From the NCBI GenBank assembly GCA_007127695.1, contig SKYW01000246.1:1-7966 (forward strand): DNA of 7,966 nt, in the 5' to 3' direction. Source of the stretch: Balneolales bacterium. GTDB lineage: Bacteria > Bacteroidota > Rhodothermia > Balneolales > Natronogracilivirgulaceae. The notes under the pieces were generated by a model that was not told the origin of the DNA, did no database searches, and worked only from the letters and a program-made list of their open reading frames with translations. Positions 1 to 6,154 of the stretch are shown in pieces. The position numbers were made by a program, and so were the translations under genes. Each line of letters opens with the position of its first letter. Positions within the stretch are counted from its first letter, which is position 1.

Positions 1-286
1 GAAGGCGCCGGTTCTGCAGGTCAAGGTCCGTGGCGTTGATGCCCACCAGTTTGTACATGAAGAAATCGCCCTTGGCGGGACCCAGCAGCACCTGCTCCAT
101 GATGAAGCTGGAGAAGATGAAAGCCACGATCACTCCGAGGCCGATGCCAAGCAGACCTTTCAGGATCCGCCAGCGGAGCTCTTCGAGATGATCCAGGAAG
201 GACATCTCATTCGGCAATCCGGGAGAAGCAGCCTGCGGCGGCGTTTCTCCCATCACGCTTCGTTCTGTTACTTCGGTTGTTGCCAT
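1..286 (-). CDS. tatC: Sec-independent (twin-arginine) protein translocase subunit TatC, N-terminal part, cut by the window edge
   Basis: TatC is the inner-membrane receptor of the twin-arginine translocase, which exports folded proteins. Only the first 95 codons are in the window; the gene continues past base 1. The family signature MSFLDHLEELRWRILK begins at residue 28; the SFLDHLEELR stretch is the typical cytosolic N-terminus of TatC. It is followed by the first membrane helix (about residues 45-61, GLLGIGLGVIVAFIFSSF region) and the start of the first periplasmic loop, where DLQNRRL resembles the LQNR loop motif of Bacteroidota TatC. I chose the ATG at 286. Met12 and Met28 are possible alternatives and no start has a clear ribosome binding site; the first 27 residues are Ala/Pro/Thr-rich and poorly conserved in character. 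The start lies 21 bases after the glyA stop, so cotranscription with glyA is likely. Identification is by motif reading, without a search. Confidence 0.9.
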   Translation of the reverse strand, partial: MATTEVTERSVMGETPPQAASPGLPNEMSFLDHLEELRWRILKGLLGIGLGVIVAFIFSSFIMEQVLLGPAKGDFFMYKLVGINATDLDLQNRRL

Positions 287-307
287 GTGGCAGGATCAGT
301 TATGCCG

Positions 308-1606
308 TTATGCTGTGACAAAATCGTATAGCGGGAAGCGCTCGCACATGTCATGCACTTCTCCGCGAACCTTTTGGATGACATCCTCGCTGGTATGATT
401 GGTGATGACCATATCCATCAATTCGGCGATTCGGGTGAACTCGTCAGGACCCATGCCGCGTGTGGTCAGGGCGGGGGTGCCGATCCGGATGCCCGATGTG
501 ACGAAAGGACTCTGGGTGTCAAACGGGACCATGTTCTTGTTGACGGTAAGCTCGGCGCGACTCAGAGCGTCCTCGGCCTCTTTTCCGGTGATACCCTTAT
601 TGCGCAAGTCGACCAGCATGAGGTGGTTGTCGGTGCCGCCGCTGACCAGGTCGTATCCCAGTTCCAGGAATTTGGCCGCCATTGTCTTGCTGTTTTTGAG
701 GACCTCTTCCTGGTAGGTGGTGAAATCTTTCTGGAGGGCTTCGCCGAAGGCCACCGCCTTGGCAGCGATGACGTGCATGAGAGGCCCGCCCTGGGTGCCC
801 GGGAAGACGGCCGAATCAAGCAGTTCGCTCCAGTTCTTTACACGTCCCGATTTGGGAGCCACCTTGCCGAGGGTGTTTTCCGAATCCCGGCCGATCAGCA
901 GCATGCCGCCGCGCGGCCCCCGCAGCGTTTTGTGCGTGGTGGTGGAAACGACGTGGGCAAAAGGCAAGGGGTTGTTGAGGTGTTTCGTGGCGATGGGTCC
1001 GGCAGTGTGCGCCATATCCATCCAGAGGAATGCACCCACTTCATCGGCGATGTTCCGGAACGTCTCGTAGTCAAAGTCGCGCGGATAGGCCGATGCGCCG
1101 ATGGAGATCATTTTAGGCTTGATCTTTTTCGCCTTGTCGCGGATCTCATCCATATCCAGCCGGCCGGTCTTTTTGTTGACCCCGTAAAACTGAGCGTTGT
1201 AGGTGATACCGGAGAAGTTGACGGGGGATCCGTGTGTCAGGTGACCGCCGTGCGACAGATCCAGCCCCAGCAGCGTCTCGCCGGGTTTGAGGAACGTCAG
1301 GTAGACGGCCGCGTTGGCGGTGGCGCCGGAGTGCGGCTGAACGTTCACCCAATCGGCGTCGTAGAGCATTTTGGCGCGGTCGCGTGCCAGGTTTTCGACG
1401 ATATCAACGTAGTGGCAGCCGCCGTAGTAGCGCTTGCCTGGCAGACCCTCGGCGTACTTGTTGGTCAGGGAAGATCCCATGGCCTCCATAACCGCCTTGC
1501 TGACAAAATTTTCCGAGGCGATCAGCTCCATGCCGTTGTTCTGGCGCTCGGTCTCCTTTTCAATAAGGCTGTATACTTCGGGATCGTGATCTTTCAATCG
1601 TTTCAT
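308..1606 (-). CDS. glyA: Serine hydroxymethyltransferase (glycine hydroxymethyltransferase)
   Basis: This cytosolic PLP enzyme converts serine and tetrahydrofolate to glycine and 5,10-methylene-tetrahydrofolate, the main one-carbon source. The 432-residue protein is complete. Visible family marks are [13 protein letters not shown] (residues 51-63, folate/substrate contacts Glu53, Tyr60, Tyr61), [15 protein letters not shown] (119-133), DMAH (197-200, Asp197 and His200 at the cofactor), [14 protein letters not shown] (221-234) with the Schiff-base lysine Lys226, FPGTQGG (268-274), GGTDNHL (323-329) and SGIRIGTPA (371-379) with the carboxylate-binding Arg374. It is about 15 residues longer than E. 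coli GlyA, mostly from a Lys/Gly-rich insertion around residues 240-262 that is common in Bacteroidota homologues. Residue 66 is His where E. coli has Glu, a position that varies in relatives. No strong Shine-Dalgarno precedes the ATG. It sits 122 bases after rpiB and 21 before tatC on the same strand. Confidence 0.97.
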   Translation of the reverse strand: MKRLKDHDPEVYSLIEKETERQNNGMELIASENFVSKAVMEAMGSSLTNKYAEGLPGKRYYGGCHYVDIVENLARDRAKMLYDADWVNVQPHSGATANAAVYLTFLKPGETLLGLDLSHGGHLTHGSPVNFSGITYNAQFYGVNKKTGRLDMDEIRDKAKKIKPKMISIGASAYPRDFDYETFRNIADEVGAFLWMDMAHTAGPIATKHLNNPLPFAHVVSTTTHKTLRGPRGGMLLIGRDSENTLGKVAPKSGRVKNWSELLDSAVFPGTQGGPLMHVIAAKAVAFGEALQKDFTTYQEEVLKNSKTMAAKFLELGYDLVSGGTDNHLMLVDLRNKGITGKEAEDALSRAELTVNKNMVPFDTQSPFVTSGIRIGTPALTTRGMGPDEFTRIAELMDMVITNHTSEDVIQKVRGEVHDMCERFPLYDFVTA

Positions 1607-1728
1607 CGGGTTCTCGTTTTTGAAGTTGACTGCTGGTGGTTATGGGGCAGTGCTGGTGTTTCGGCGTCATGGAATGCAGGAGCACCTGAATGTACCAGAT
1701 ATCGGGTTGCCGGTTTGTGATGTGCCGG

Positions 1729-2187
1729 CTATTGTTTCTGTTCGATCTTGTCTACGCGGCGCTGATGGCGGCCTCCTTCGAAGCTGGCCTCAAGCCATGA
1801 TGTGACAATACTGCGCAACTCGTCCTCGTCCAGAAACCTGCCGGGAAGACAGAGGACGTTGGCATTGTTGTGCTGCCGGGAAAGCTTCGCGACCTCTTCA
1901 TTCCATGCTAGTGAGGCCCGGACTTTGGGATACTTGTTGGCGGTCATGCACATGCCCTGGCCGCTGCCGCAGATGAGGATCCCCAGTTCGTGATCGCCAT
2001 TGTTCACGGCCTGGGCGACCAGCGTCGCAAAATCAGGATAGTCCACGGATTCATCCGATTTTGTGCCATAATCAATGGTTGTGAAATCGCGTTCTTTCAG
2101 GATCTTCTTGACCAGTTCCTTGGCTTCAAAACCGGCATGATCAGAAGCGATCGGGATAATGTTATTCACAAGTAAGTGGTTTTTCAT
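1729..2187 (-). CDS. rpiB: Ribose-5-phosphate isomerase B (RpiB/LacAB family)
   Basis: RpiB interconverts ribose 5-phosphate and ribulose 5-phosphate in the non-oxidative pentose phosphate pathway. The 152-residue protein matches the usual family length (about 145-155). Numbered from the chosen Met, it shows the N-terminal SDHAG (residues 15-19, Asp16/His17), the CGSGQG active-site loop (73-78, catalytic-base cysteine Cys73), ANKYPKVRA (83-91), SRQHNNAN (103-110, His106) and the C-terminal EGGRHQRRVDKI (137-148), whose arginines and histidine bind phosphate. The LacA/LacB galactose isomerases are related, but the cysteine loop and the C-terminal GGRHQRRV favour RpiB. I place the start at the ATG at 2187 because AAGGA lies 12 bases upstream; a TTG at 2199 in the same frame would add four residues but overlaps that AAGGA too closely. 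The gene follows the DUF4159 gene by 73 bases and precedes glyA by 122. Confidence 0.95.
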   Translation of the reverse strand: MKNHLLVNNIIPIASDHAGFEAKELVKKILKERDFTTIDYGTKSDESVDYPDFATLVAQAVNNGDHELGILICGSGQGMCMTANKYPKVRASLAWNEEVAKLSRQHNNANVLCLPGRFLDEDELRSIVTSWLEASFEGGRHQRRVDKIEQKQ

Positions 2188-2199
2188 GACTGTTGGCAA

Positions 2200-2204
2200 T
2201 CCTT
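2200..2204 (-). promoter_or_regulatory. Candidate ribosome binding site of rpiB
   Basis: On the minus strand AAGGA follows a run of A residues and ends 12 bases before the ATG at 2187. The spacing is slightly long, but this is the clearest Shine-Dalgarno-like site among the window's genes, and it decides in favour of the ATG over the in-frame TTG at 2199. The preceding tract of eight A (2203-2210) lies in untranslated DNA. Confidence 0.5.
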
Positions 2205-2260
2205 TTTTTTCAAGCTTTAAATATCCGCAAAAATGAGCTGATATTAAAGAGGCAACAAGA

Positions 2261-3001
2261 TCAATCCGGACTGGTAAGTGCGTACACCAGGAGGTTCACT
2301 CCCATGTACAGGGATTTTTCGACAAGATGCTCCGGATTGTCGTGCACATCGAAAGCCCATCCATCCGCCAGGTTGGTTTCATAGGTGTAGTAGAGGACCA
2401 GCCGTCCGTTCCGGAAGATACCGAATCCCCGGGGCGGTTTCCCGTCGTGTTCGTGTATTTTAGGGAGTCCGTCCGGGAAGTCGAACACCATGGAATAAAG
2501 GGGATGGGAGGCCGGCAGTTCGATCAGTTCCTCATCAGGAAAGATCATTTCGATGACCGGGCGCACGTAGGGATCGAACCCGTAATCGTCGTCGATGTAG
2601 AGAAAACCGCCATTGTCCAGGTAATCACGCATATTTGCCGCTTCGGTGGCATTGACGTCGATGTTGCCGTGTCCGGTCATGAATACAAAGGGATACTGAT
2701 GCAGGTCGCGGCTTCCGATGGCCACGTCATCATAGGAACGCTGGATGGAGAGCGGGATCTGTCCGGAGGCAAAGTCGATCAGGTTTGTGAGCGACGAGGG
2801 GTCGTTGTACCAGTCGCCGCCGCCACGGTATTTGATCCGCGCGATCCGGATCTTGTCCTCCTCGGGGATGTTGTTGCGCGGGGTATCTTCAGCGATTGCG
2901 GGTGCTGATGCGCCGGAAGCACCGGTGCCGGAACCGGCGAATACCGGTTGGACAAACAGCAGGCATGCCAGTATGGCGGGTATAAGGTAATGAACAGGCA
3001 T
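2261..3001 (-). CDS. Secreted DUF4159 domain protein of unknown function
   Basis: A 246-residue exported protein made almost wholly of one DUF4159 domain. Residues 1-22 form a signal peptide (hydrophobic core IPAILACLLFV, cleavage expected after VFA), followed by a Gly/Ala/Ser-rich linker to about residue 45. The domain runs from RIARIKYRGGGDWYND (52-67) to the end, with YPFVFMTGHGN (103-113), YLDNGGFLYIDDDYG (127-141), LPKIHEHDGKPP (179-190) and GRLVLYYTYETNLADGW (199-215). The TGHG and NGGFLYIDDD pattern suggests a class I glutamine-amidotransferase/ThuA-like fold, without an obvious nucleophilic cysteine; that is inference. The same frame stays open to an ATG at 3163, but the extra 54 residues are not signal-peptide-like and would cover the divergent promoter region, so I start at 3001. 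No Shine-Dalgarno is visible. It may head a transcript with rpiB; no functional link is evident. Biochemical role unknown. Confidence 0.85.
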   Translation of the reverse strand: MPVHYLIPAILACLLFVQPVFAGSGTGASGASAPAIAEDTPRNNIPEEDKIRIARIKYRGGGDWYNDPSSLTNLIDFASGQIPLSIQRSYDDVAIGSRDLHQYPFVFMTGHGNIDVNATEAANMRDYLDNGGFLYIDDDYGFDPYVRPVIEMIFPDEELIELPASHPLYSMVFDFPDGLPKIHEHDGKPPRGFGIFRNGRLVLYYTYETNLADGWAFDVHDNPEHLVEKSLYMGVNLLVYALTSPD

Positions 3002-3068
3002 CACGGTAATGGCAGTTCGGTAATGATATTCAGGAAGTTCAATGCGAAATTCATCACTGTATAACGCA

Positions 3069-3080
3069 CGAACCGGTTCG
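3069..3080. promoter_or_regulatory. Perfect 12-base palindrome, candidate operator
   Basis: CGAACCGGTTCG reads identically on both strands. It lies in the divergent gap, 110 bases before the amylase start and 67 before the DUF4159 start. On the minus strand it sits four bases upstream of TTATAC (3059-3064), a possible -10 element, so it could lie between the -35 and -10 of the DUF4159 promoter. Its shape (central CG pair, AACCGGTT core) resembles LacI-family operators, which often control sugar genes, but no regulator gene is present in the window and a palindrome this short can occur by chance. Confidence 0.35.
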
Positions 3081-3096
3081 AACGTTGTTTCGCGAT

Positions 3097-3110
3097 TTAT
3101 TTTCAAATAA
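3097..3110. promoter_or_regulatory. AT-rich inverted repeat TTATTT-TC-AAATAA
   Basis: Two perfect six-base arms separated by TC sit in the middle of the divergent region and overlap the proposed -35 element of the amylase promoter. It could be an operator, or simply part of an AT-rich promoter. Too short for a terminator. Confidence 0.25.
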
Positions 3111-3129
3111 GCACAGGTTGCCCTATTTT
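3101..3129 (+). promoter_or_regulatory. Candidate promoter of the GH13 amylase gene
   Basis: TTTCAA (3101-3106) and TATTTT (3124-3129) are separated by 17 bases, an acceptable -35/-10 arrangement with imperfect boxes. Read in Bacteroidota style, TATTTTG (3124-3130) is one base short of the TAnnTTTG -7 box, with a T-rich upstream element at the right distance. Transcription would start near 3135-3140, leaving a leader of about 50 bases before the ATG at 3191. The placement rests on consensus similarity only. Confidence 0.3.
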
Positions 3130-3137
3130 GTAAGGGC
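3120..3137. promoter_or_regulatory. Short inverted repeat at the presumed amylase transcription start
   Basis: GCCCT (3120-3124) and AGGGC (3133-3137) flank an eight-base AT-rich loop that contains most of the proposed -10 element. A repressor bound here would cover the promoter. With five-base arms, chance is a real alternative. Confidence 0.2.
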
Positions 3138-3190
3138 TTACATTTTCCAGAAATGGAACCCATACAATACAGAAATTAACGAGAAAAACC

Positions 3191-5083
3191 ATGTCCAGAA
3201 GAGTTTTTGCCGCTTTTTTTGTCACATTGCTCCTGCTTCCGCTGACTGTGGCCCATGCCGTACAGCCCGAGCGGGTTGAGCCGCCGTTCTGGTGGACCGG
3301 CATGCAGAACCAGGAGGTGCAGCTCATGGTCTACGGGGAGGATATTGCCCTGTCCCGTCCTTCGGTGGATTACGACCACGTAACGCTTGAGCGCATCATC
3401 GCCGTGGAAAACCCGAATTACCTGTTCCTGAACCTGCGGATAGGCGAGGATGCCGAACCCGGCAAAGTGGGTATCTCGTTCCGGCGCGAAGGCCGCACCT
3501 TCACCTACGAATACGAGCTGCTGGAGCGACGCGACAACACCAACCGGCACCGCGGTTTCGATCCCTCCGACGTGATCTACCTGATCATGCCCGACCGGTT
3601 CGCCAACGGGGATCCATCCATCAGCGAGATCGAGGGGATGTTCGAGGGGGTGGATCGCGACGAGCCGTTTGCACGCCACGGCGGCGACATCCAGGGCATC
3701 ATCGACAACCTGGAGTACATCCACGACCTGGGCATGACCGCGCTCTGGCTCAATCCCATCCTTGAAAACGACATGCCCTACGACTACAGCCAGCAGATCG
3801 GCTTCTATCACGGCTACGCCGCCACCGACAAGTACCGGGTGGACCGCCGGTTCGGCACCAACGAGAAGTTCGTGGAGATGGTCGACCGCGCCCACGACAT
3901 GGGCCTCAAGGTGATCATGGACATGATCCACAACCACATCGGCACGCACCACTGGTGGATGAAAGACCTGCCTGCCGGCGACTGGGTGCACGATCAGGAC
4001 AAATACGGCAACACCTCGTTCCGCACCAACACCATCATGGATCCCTACGCATCCCGCAAGGATTACGAGACCACGGTGAAAGGCTGGTTTGTGGATGAGA
4101 TGCCCGACCTGGACCAGCGCAACGAGCTGCTGGCCACCTACCTGATCCAGAATACCATCTGGTGGATCGAGTATGCGGGGATCGACGGCATCCGCATGGA
4201 TACACATCCGTACCCCTACCAGGATTACATGGCCGAGTGGACGCGTGTGGTGCTGGAAGAGTACCCGGATTTCAACATTGTCGGCGAGGCGTGGATGCCC
4301 AATGTGGCGACGACGGCCTGGTGGCAGTACGATTTTCCGACGCAGAGCGGCTACAACTCCTACCTGCCCAGCGTGACCGACTTTCCGCTGTACAATGCCA
4401 TTGTCTCGGGGCTCAACGAGGGGCCAAGCTGGGACACCGGCATGTTCCGGATCTACCTGACGCTGGGACAGGACTTTCTATACACCGATCCGTTCCTGAA
4501 CGTGATTTTTGTGGATAATCACGATCTGGACCGGTTCTTTTCAAGCATCGGCGAGGACTATGACAAGTTCCGTCTGGGCATGGCGCTGATCTACACCACG
4601 CGCGGCATACCGCAGATCTATTACGGAACGGAGATCCTGAAGACGGGCGCCGGTCCGGATGGACTCAAGCGCAAGGATTTCCCCGGCGGATGGCCTGATG
4701 ATCCGATCAACGCCTTTACCGAAGAAGGACGTCGCGAGCTGGGCGAGAAGCGGGCGCGTCCGATTGCCGGGGCGTTCGATTTTGTGCGGAACCTGACCTG
4801 GTGGCGCCAGGACAAACCTGTTATTCACTACGGCAACCTGACCCATTTTGTGCCCGAAGAAAACACTTATGTCTATTTCCGGCACGATGACGACGAGACC
4901 GTGATGGTGGTCCTGAACGGCTCGCAGGATGCGCACGTCCTGCAGCTGGAGCGTTTTGAGGAGCTTCTGGGCGGCTACCGTTACGGCCGGGATGTCATTA
5001 CCGGTACGCGGCACACTTTGGGTGAAACGCTTGAGGTTCCGGGAATGACCCCGATGATCCTTGAGCTGTCGGTGAGCCGTTAA
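3191..5083 (+). CDS. Secreted GH13 alpha-amylase family enzyme, cyclomaltodextrinase/neopullulanase (SusA-like) type
   Basis: A 630-residue glycoside hydrolase predicted to hydrolyse alpha-1,4 bonds of maltodextrins, cyclodextrins or pullulan in the periplasm. Residues 1-23 are a signal peptide (MSRRVFAAFF, then a Leu-rich core, cleavage after AHA). Residues about 26-113 form the N-terminal beta domain of cyclomaltodextrinases (VEPPFWWTGM). The catalytic barrel begins near 125 (DVIYLIMPDRFANGD). GH13 regions are intact: DMIHNH (244-249), GIDGIRMD (331-337) with nucleophile Asp337 and Arg335, IVGEAW (363-368) with acid/base Glu366, and FVDNHD (440-445) with His444 and Asp445. MPDLDQRN (304-311) is the region V signature of the neopullulanase/cyclomaltodextrinase group, with Asp308 where Asn is usual. 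A C-terminal beta domain covers about 548-630. By my count it has about 99 Asp+Glu against 56 Lys+Arg, with few lysines. It stands alone between divergent and convergent neighbours, with no SusC/SusD-type partner visible. Exact substrate preference cannot be read from sequence. Confidence 0.93.
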   Translation: MSRRVFAAFFVTLLLLPLTVAHAVQPERVEPPFWWTGMQNQEVQLMVYGEDIALSRPSVDYDHVTLERIIAVENPNYLFLNLRIGEDAEPGKVGISFRREGRTFTYEYELLERRDNTNRHRGFDPSDVIYLIMPDRFANGDPSISEIEGMFEGVDRDEPFARHGGDIQGIIDNLEYIHDLGMTALWLNPILENDMPYDYSQQIGFYHGYAATDKYRVDRRFGTNEKFVEMVDRAHDMGLKVIMDMIHNHIGTHHWWMKDLPAGDWVHDQDKYGNTSFRTNTIMDPYASRKDYETTVKGWFVDEMPDLDQRNELLATYLIQNTIWWIEYAGIDGIRMDTHPYPYQDYMAEWTRVVLEEYPDFNIVGEAWMPNVATTAWWQYDFPTQSGYNSYLPSVTDFPLYNAIVSGLNEGPSWDTGMFRIYLTLGQDFLYTDPFLNVIFVDNHDLDRFFSSIGEDYDKFRLGMALIYTTRGIPQIYYGTEILKTGAGPDGLKRKDFPGGWPDDPINAFTEEGRRELGEKRARPIAGAFDFVRNLTWWRQDKPVIHYGNLTHFVPEENTYVYFRHDDDETVMVVLNGSQDAHVLQLERFEELLGGYRYGRDVITGTRHTLGETLEVPGMTPMILELSVSR

Positions 5084-5114
5084 CGGAGCGCTGTTCGGGC
5101 ATTTGCCGAAAGGT

Positions 5115-5141
5115 GCCGGGATGGTCGCAGTGTCACCCGGC
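5115..5141. terminator. GC-rich hairpin between convergent genes, possible bidirectional terminator
   Basis: GCCGGG (5115-5120) pairs perfectly with CCCGGC (5136-5141); with one bulged A the stem extends by TG/CA to eight pairs. It lies 32 bases after the amylase stop and 9 bases beyond the DUF4249 stop, where a shared terminator would be expected. No T-run follows on either strand, so it is not a classical intrinsic terminator. Confidence 0.4.
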
Positions 5142-5149
5142 CGTGCCGG

Positions 5150-6067
5150 TCAGGGAGATGGCGGTCTCAGCACGTTCACTTCGATGTCGAGGACCGACAT
5201 GCTTCCGAACAGGCCAATGGCCCCGTCGATGTTATAGATGATATTCTGGATCTCCCCGGGCGAGAGCGTGCCGGGTCCGCCGCCGGTCTGTACTGCCTGT
5301 GACCGGAAGAAATCGTAGCTGTTGTCATCCAGCGAGAAGGTGGAGATGATGTTTTTTCCGTAGAACGCGATGCCGATCCAGGGCATGCGCAGGGTCAGCG
5401 TGCCATCCGGGTTCAAATCGAAATTCTCTTCATTGACGATGGTGGTGCGGATGCGGGCCAGTTCTTCGATATCGTCGGCAGCATCGCGCCAGAACGGGGT
5501 GAGGTTCTCTTCCAGCGGCTCCAGTGATTCGGTGGCATAGATGAAGTAGTTCTGGCGGTCGTTGGTACGGTTGCGCGTGATCCGGAATTCCAGCTGTTCC
5601 GGACTTTGGTAAAAGGTTTCATCGCGGATCACTTCCCGGACAGAAAACGTATCGGGCACGCTTGTTTCTGCGGTTATGCGATGATCGTTCCGATCCGGGA
5701 AAGAGATATCCAGACGGTATGTAAAACGTGGAAGCACAAGCTCCTCGCGGATCGGCTGCAGCGGCCGGTATACTCCGTGCGCATCCTCAACATACTCGTA
5801 GACCCTGTCGCGGACGCCATTCTCATCATACCTGTGGACGAACACTTCGGCACCCGGCACGGCCCGTTCGTCGAACTGGTATGTTTCATTAAACGGGGCG
5901 GTTGTGGACAGGCGGATTTGGGGCATGGGGTGCTTCGCAACCAGATAGCTTTCAACGACGTACTGCTCGGCGTAATCATCCTGGCCGTACAGGTCGCATC
6001 CGGCAAGCAGCGCGGGCGCCAACATCACGGGAAAGAGCCTTGTTATGGCAGATGTGAACCGCTTCAT
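5150..6067 (-). CDS. DUF4249 family outer-membrane lipoprotein, partner of the adjacent TonB-dependent receptor
   Basis: A 305-residue predicted lipoprotein. From the Met at 6067, residues 1-23 form a lipoprotein signal (MKRFTSAITRLF, then a hydrophobic core) ending in LAGC, with Cys24 the lipidated residue. Family-like features follow: YVVESYLVAKHPMPQIRLS (36-54), VPGAEVFVHRYDENG (70-84), a repeated beta-strand pattern with RLDISFP (118-124) and ITAETSVPDTFSV (131-143), and near the end IDGAIGLFGSMSVLDIEV (280-297), matching the Gly-Phe-Gly ending of DUF4249. The same frame is open upstream to an ATG at 6127 (27 bases after the receptor stop), adding 20 Pro/Ser/Asn residues; I prefer 6067 because it gives a normal short, positively charged signal start, but no ribosome site settles it. 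DUF4249 genes commonly sit directly after a TonB-dependent receptor, as here. The domain's function and ligand are unknown. Confidence 0.8.
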   Translation of the reverse strand: MKRFTSAITRLFPVMLAPALLAGCDLYGQDDYAEQYVVESYLVAKHPMPQIRLSTTAPFNETYQFDERAVPGAEVFVHRYDENGVRDRVYEYVEDAHGVYRPLQPIREELVLPRFTYRLDISFPDRNDHRITAETSVPDTFSVREVIRDETFYQSPEQLEFRITRNRTNDRQNYFIYATESLEPLEENLTPFWRDAADDIEELARIRTTIVNEENFDLNPDGTLTLRMPWIGIAFYGKNIISTFSLDDNSYDFFRSQAVQTGGGPGTLSPGEIQNIIYNIDGAIGLFGSMSVLDIEVNVLRPPSP

Positions 6068-6154
6068 GGGCGAAGCAGGCGGCGGGTTAGATGCGATCAT
6101 ATCAGGATTTTGGATTATAGAAGCCATTTGGGTTATCAGGAAGCAGGGCCGGGG

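Noticed and set aside
353..1720. 455-residue open frame on the plus strand, antisense to glyA
   Set aside because: It lies opposite an unmistakable glyA, its translation has no recognisable domain, and long antisense frames are expected opposite GC-rich codon-biased genes.
1709..1729. Inverted repeat GCCGG / CCGGC just after the rpiB stop as a terminator
   Set aside because: It has only five-base arms with an 11-base loop and no T-run in the transcript, which is too weak to call a terminator or to split rpiB from glyA.
2203..2210. Run of eight T on the plus strand as a terminator tail
   Set aside because: No stem precedes it on the plus strand and no plus-strand gene ends there. On the minus strand it is an A-tract just before the rpiB ribosome site.
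2327..2908. 193-residue plus-strand open frame opposite the DUF4159 gene
   Set aside because: The DUF4159 motifs on the minus strand explain this DNA; the antisense translation shows no family signature.
3002..3163. N-terminal extension of the DUF4159 protein to the ATG at 3163
   Set aside because: The extra 54 residues would place the signal peptide in the middle of the protein and would cover the palindromes and promoter region of the divergent amylase gene.
3176..4207. 343-residue open frame on the minus strand, opposite the amylase
   Set aside because: It is rich in His, Val and Asp, as produced by reading the amylase codons in reverse, and overlaps conserved GH13 sequence. No start signal or domain supports it.
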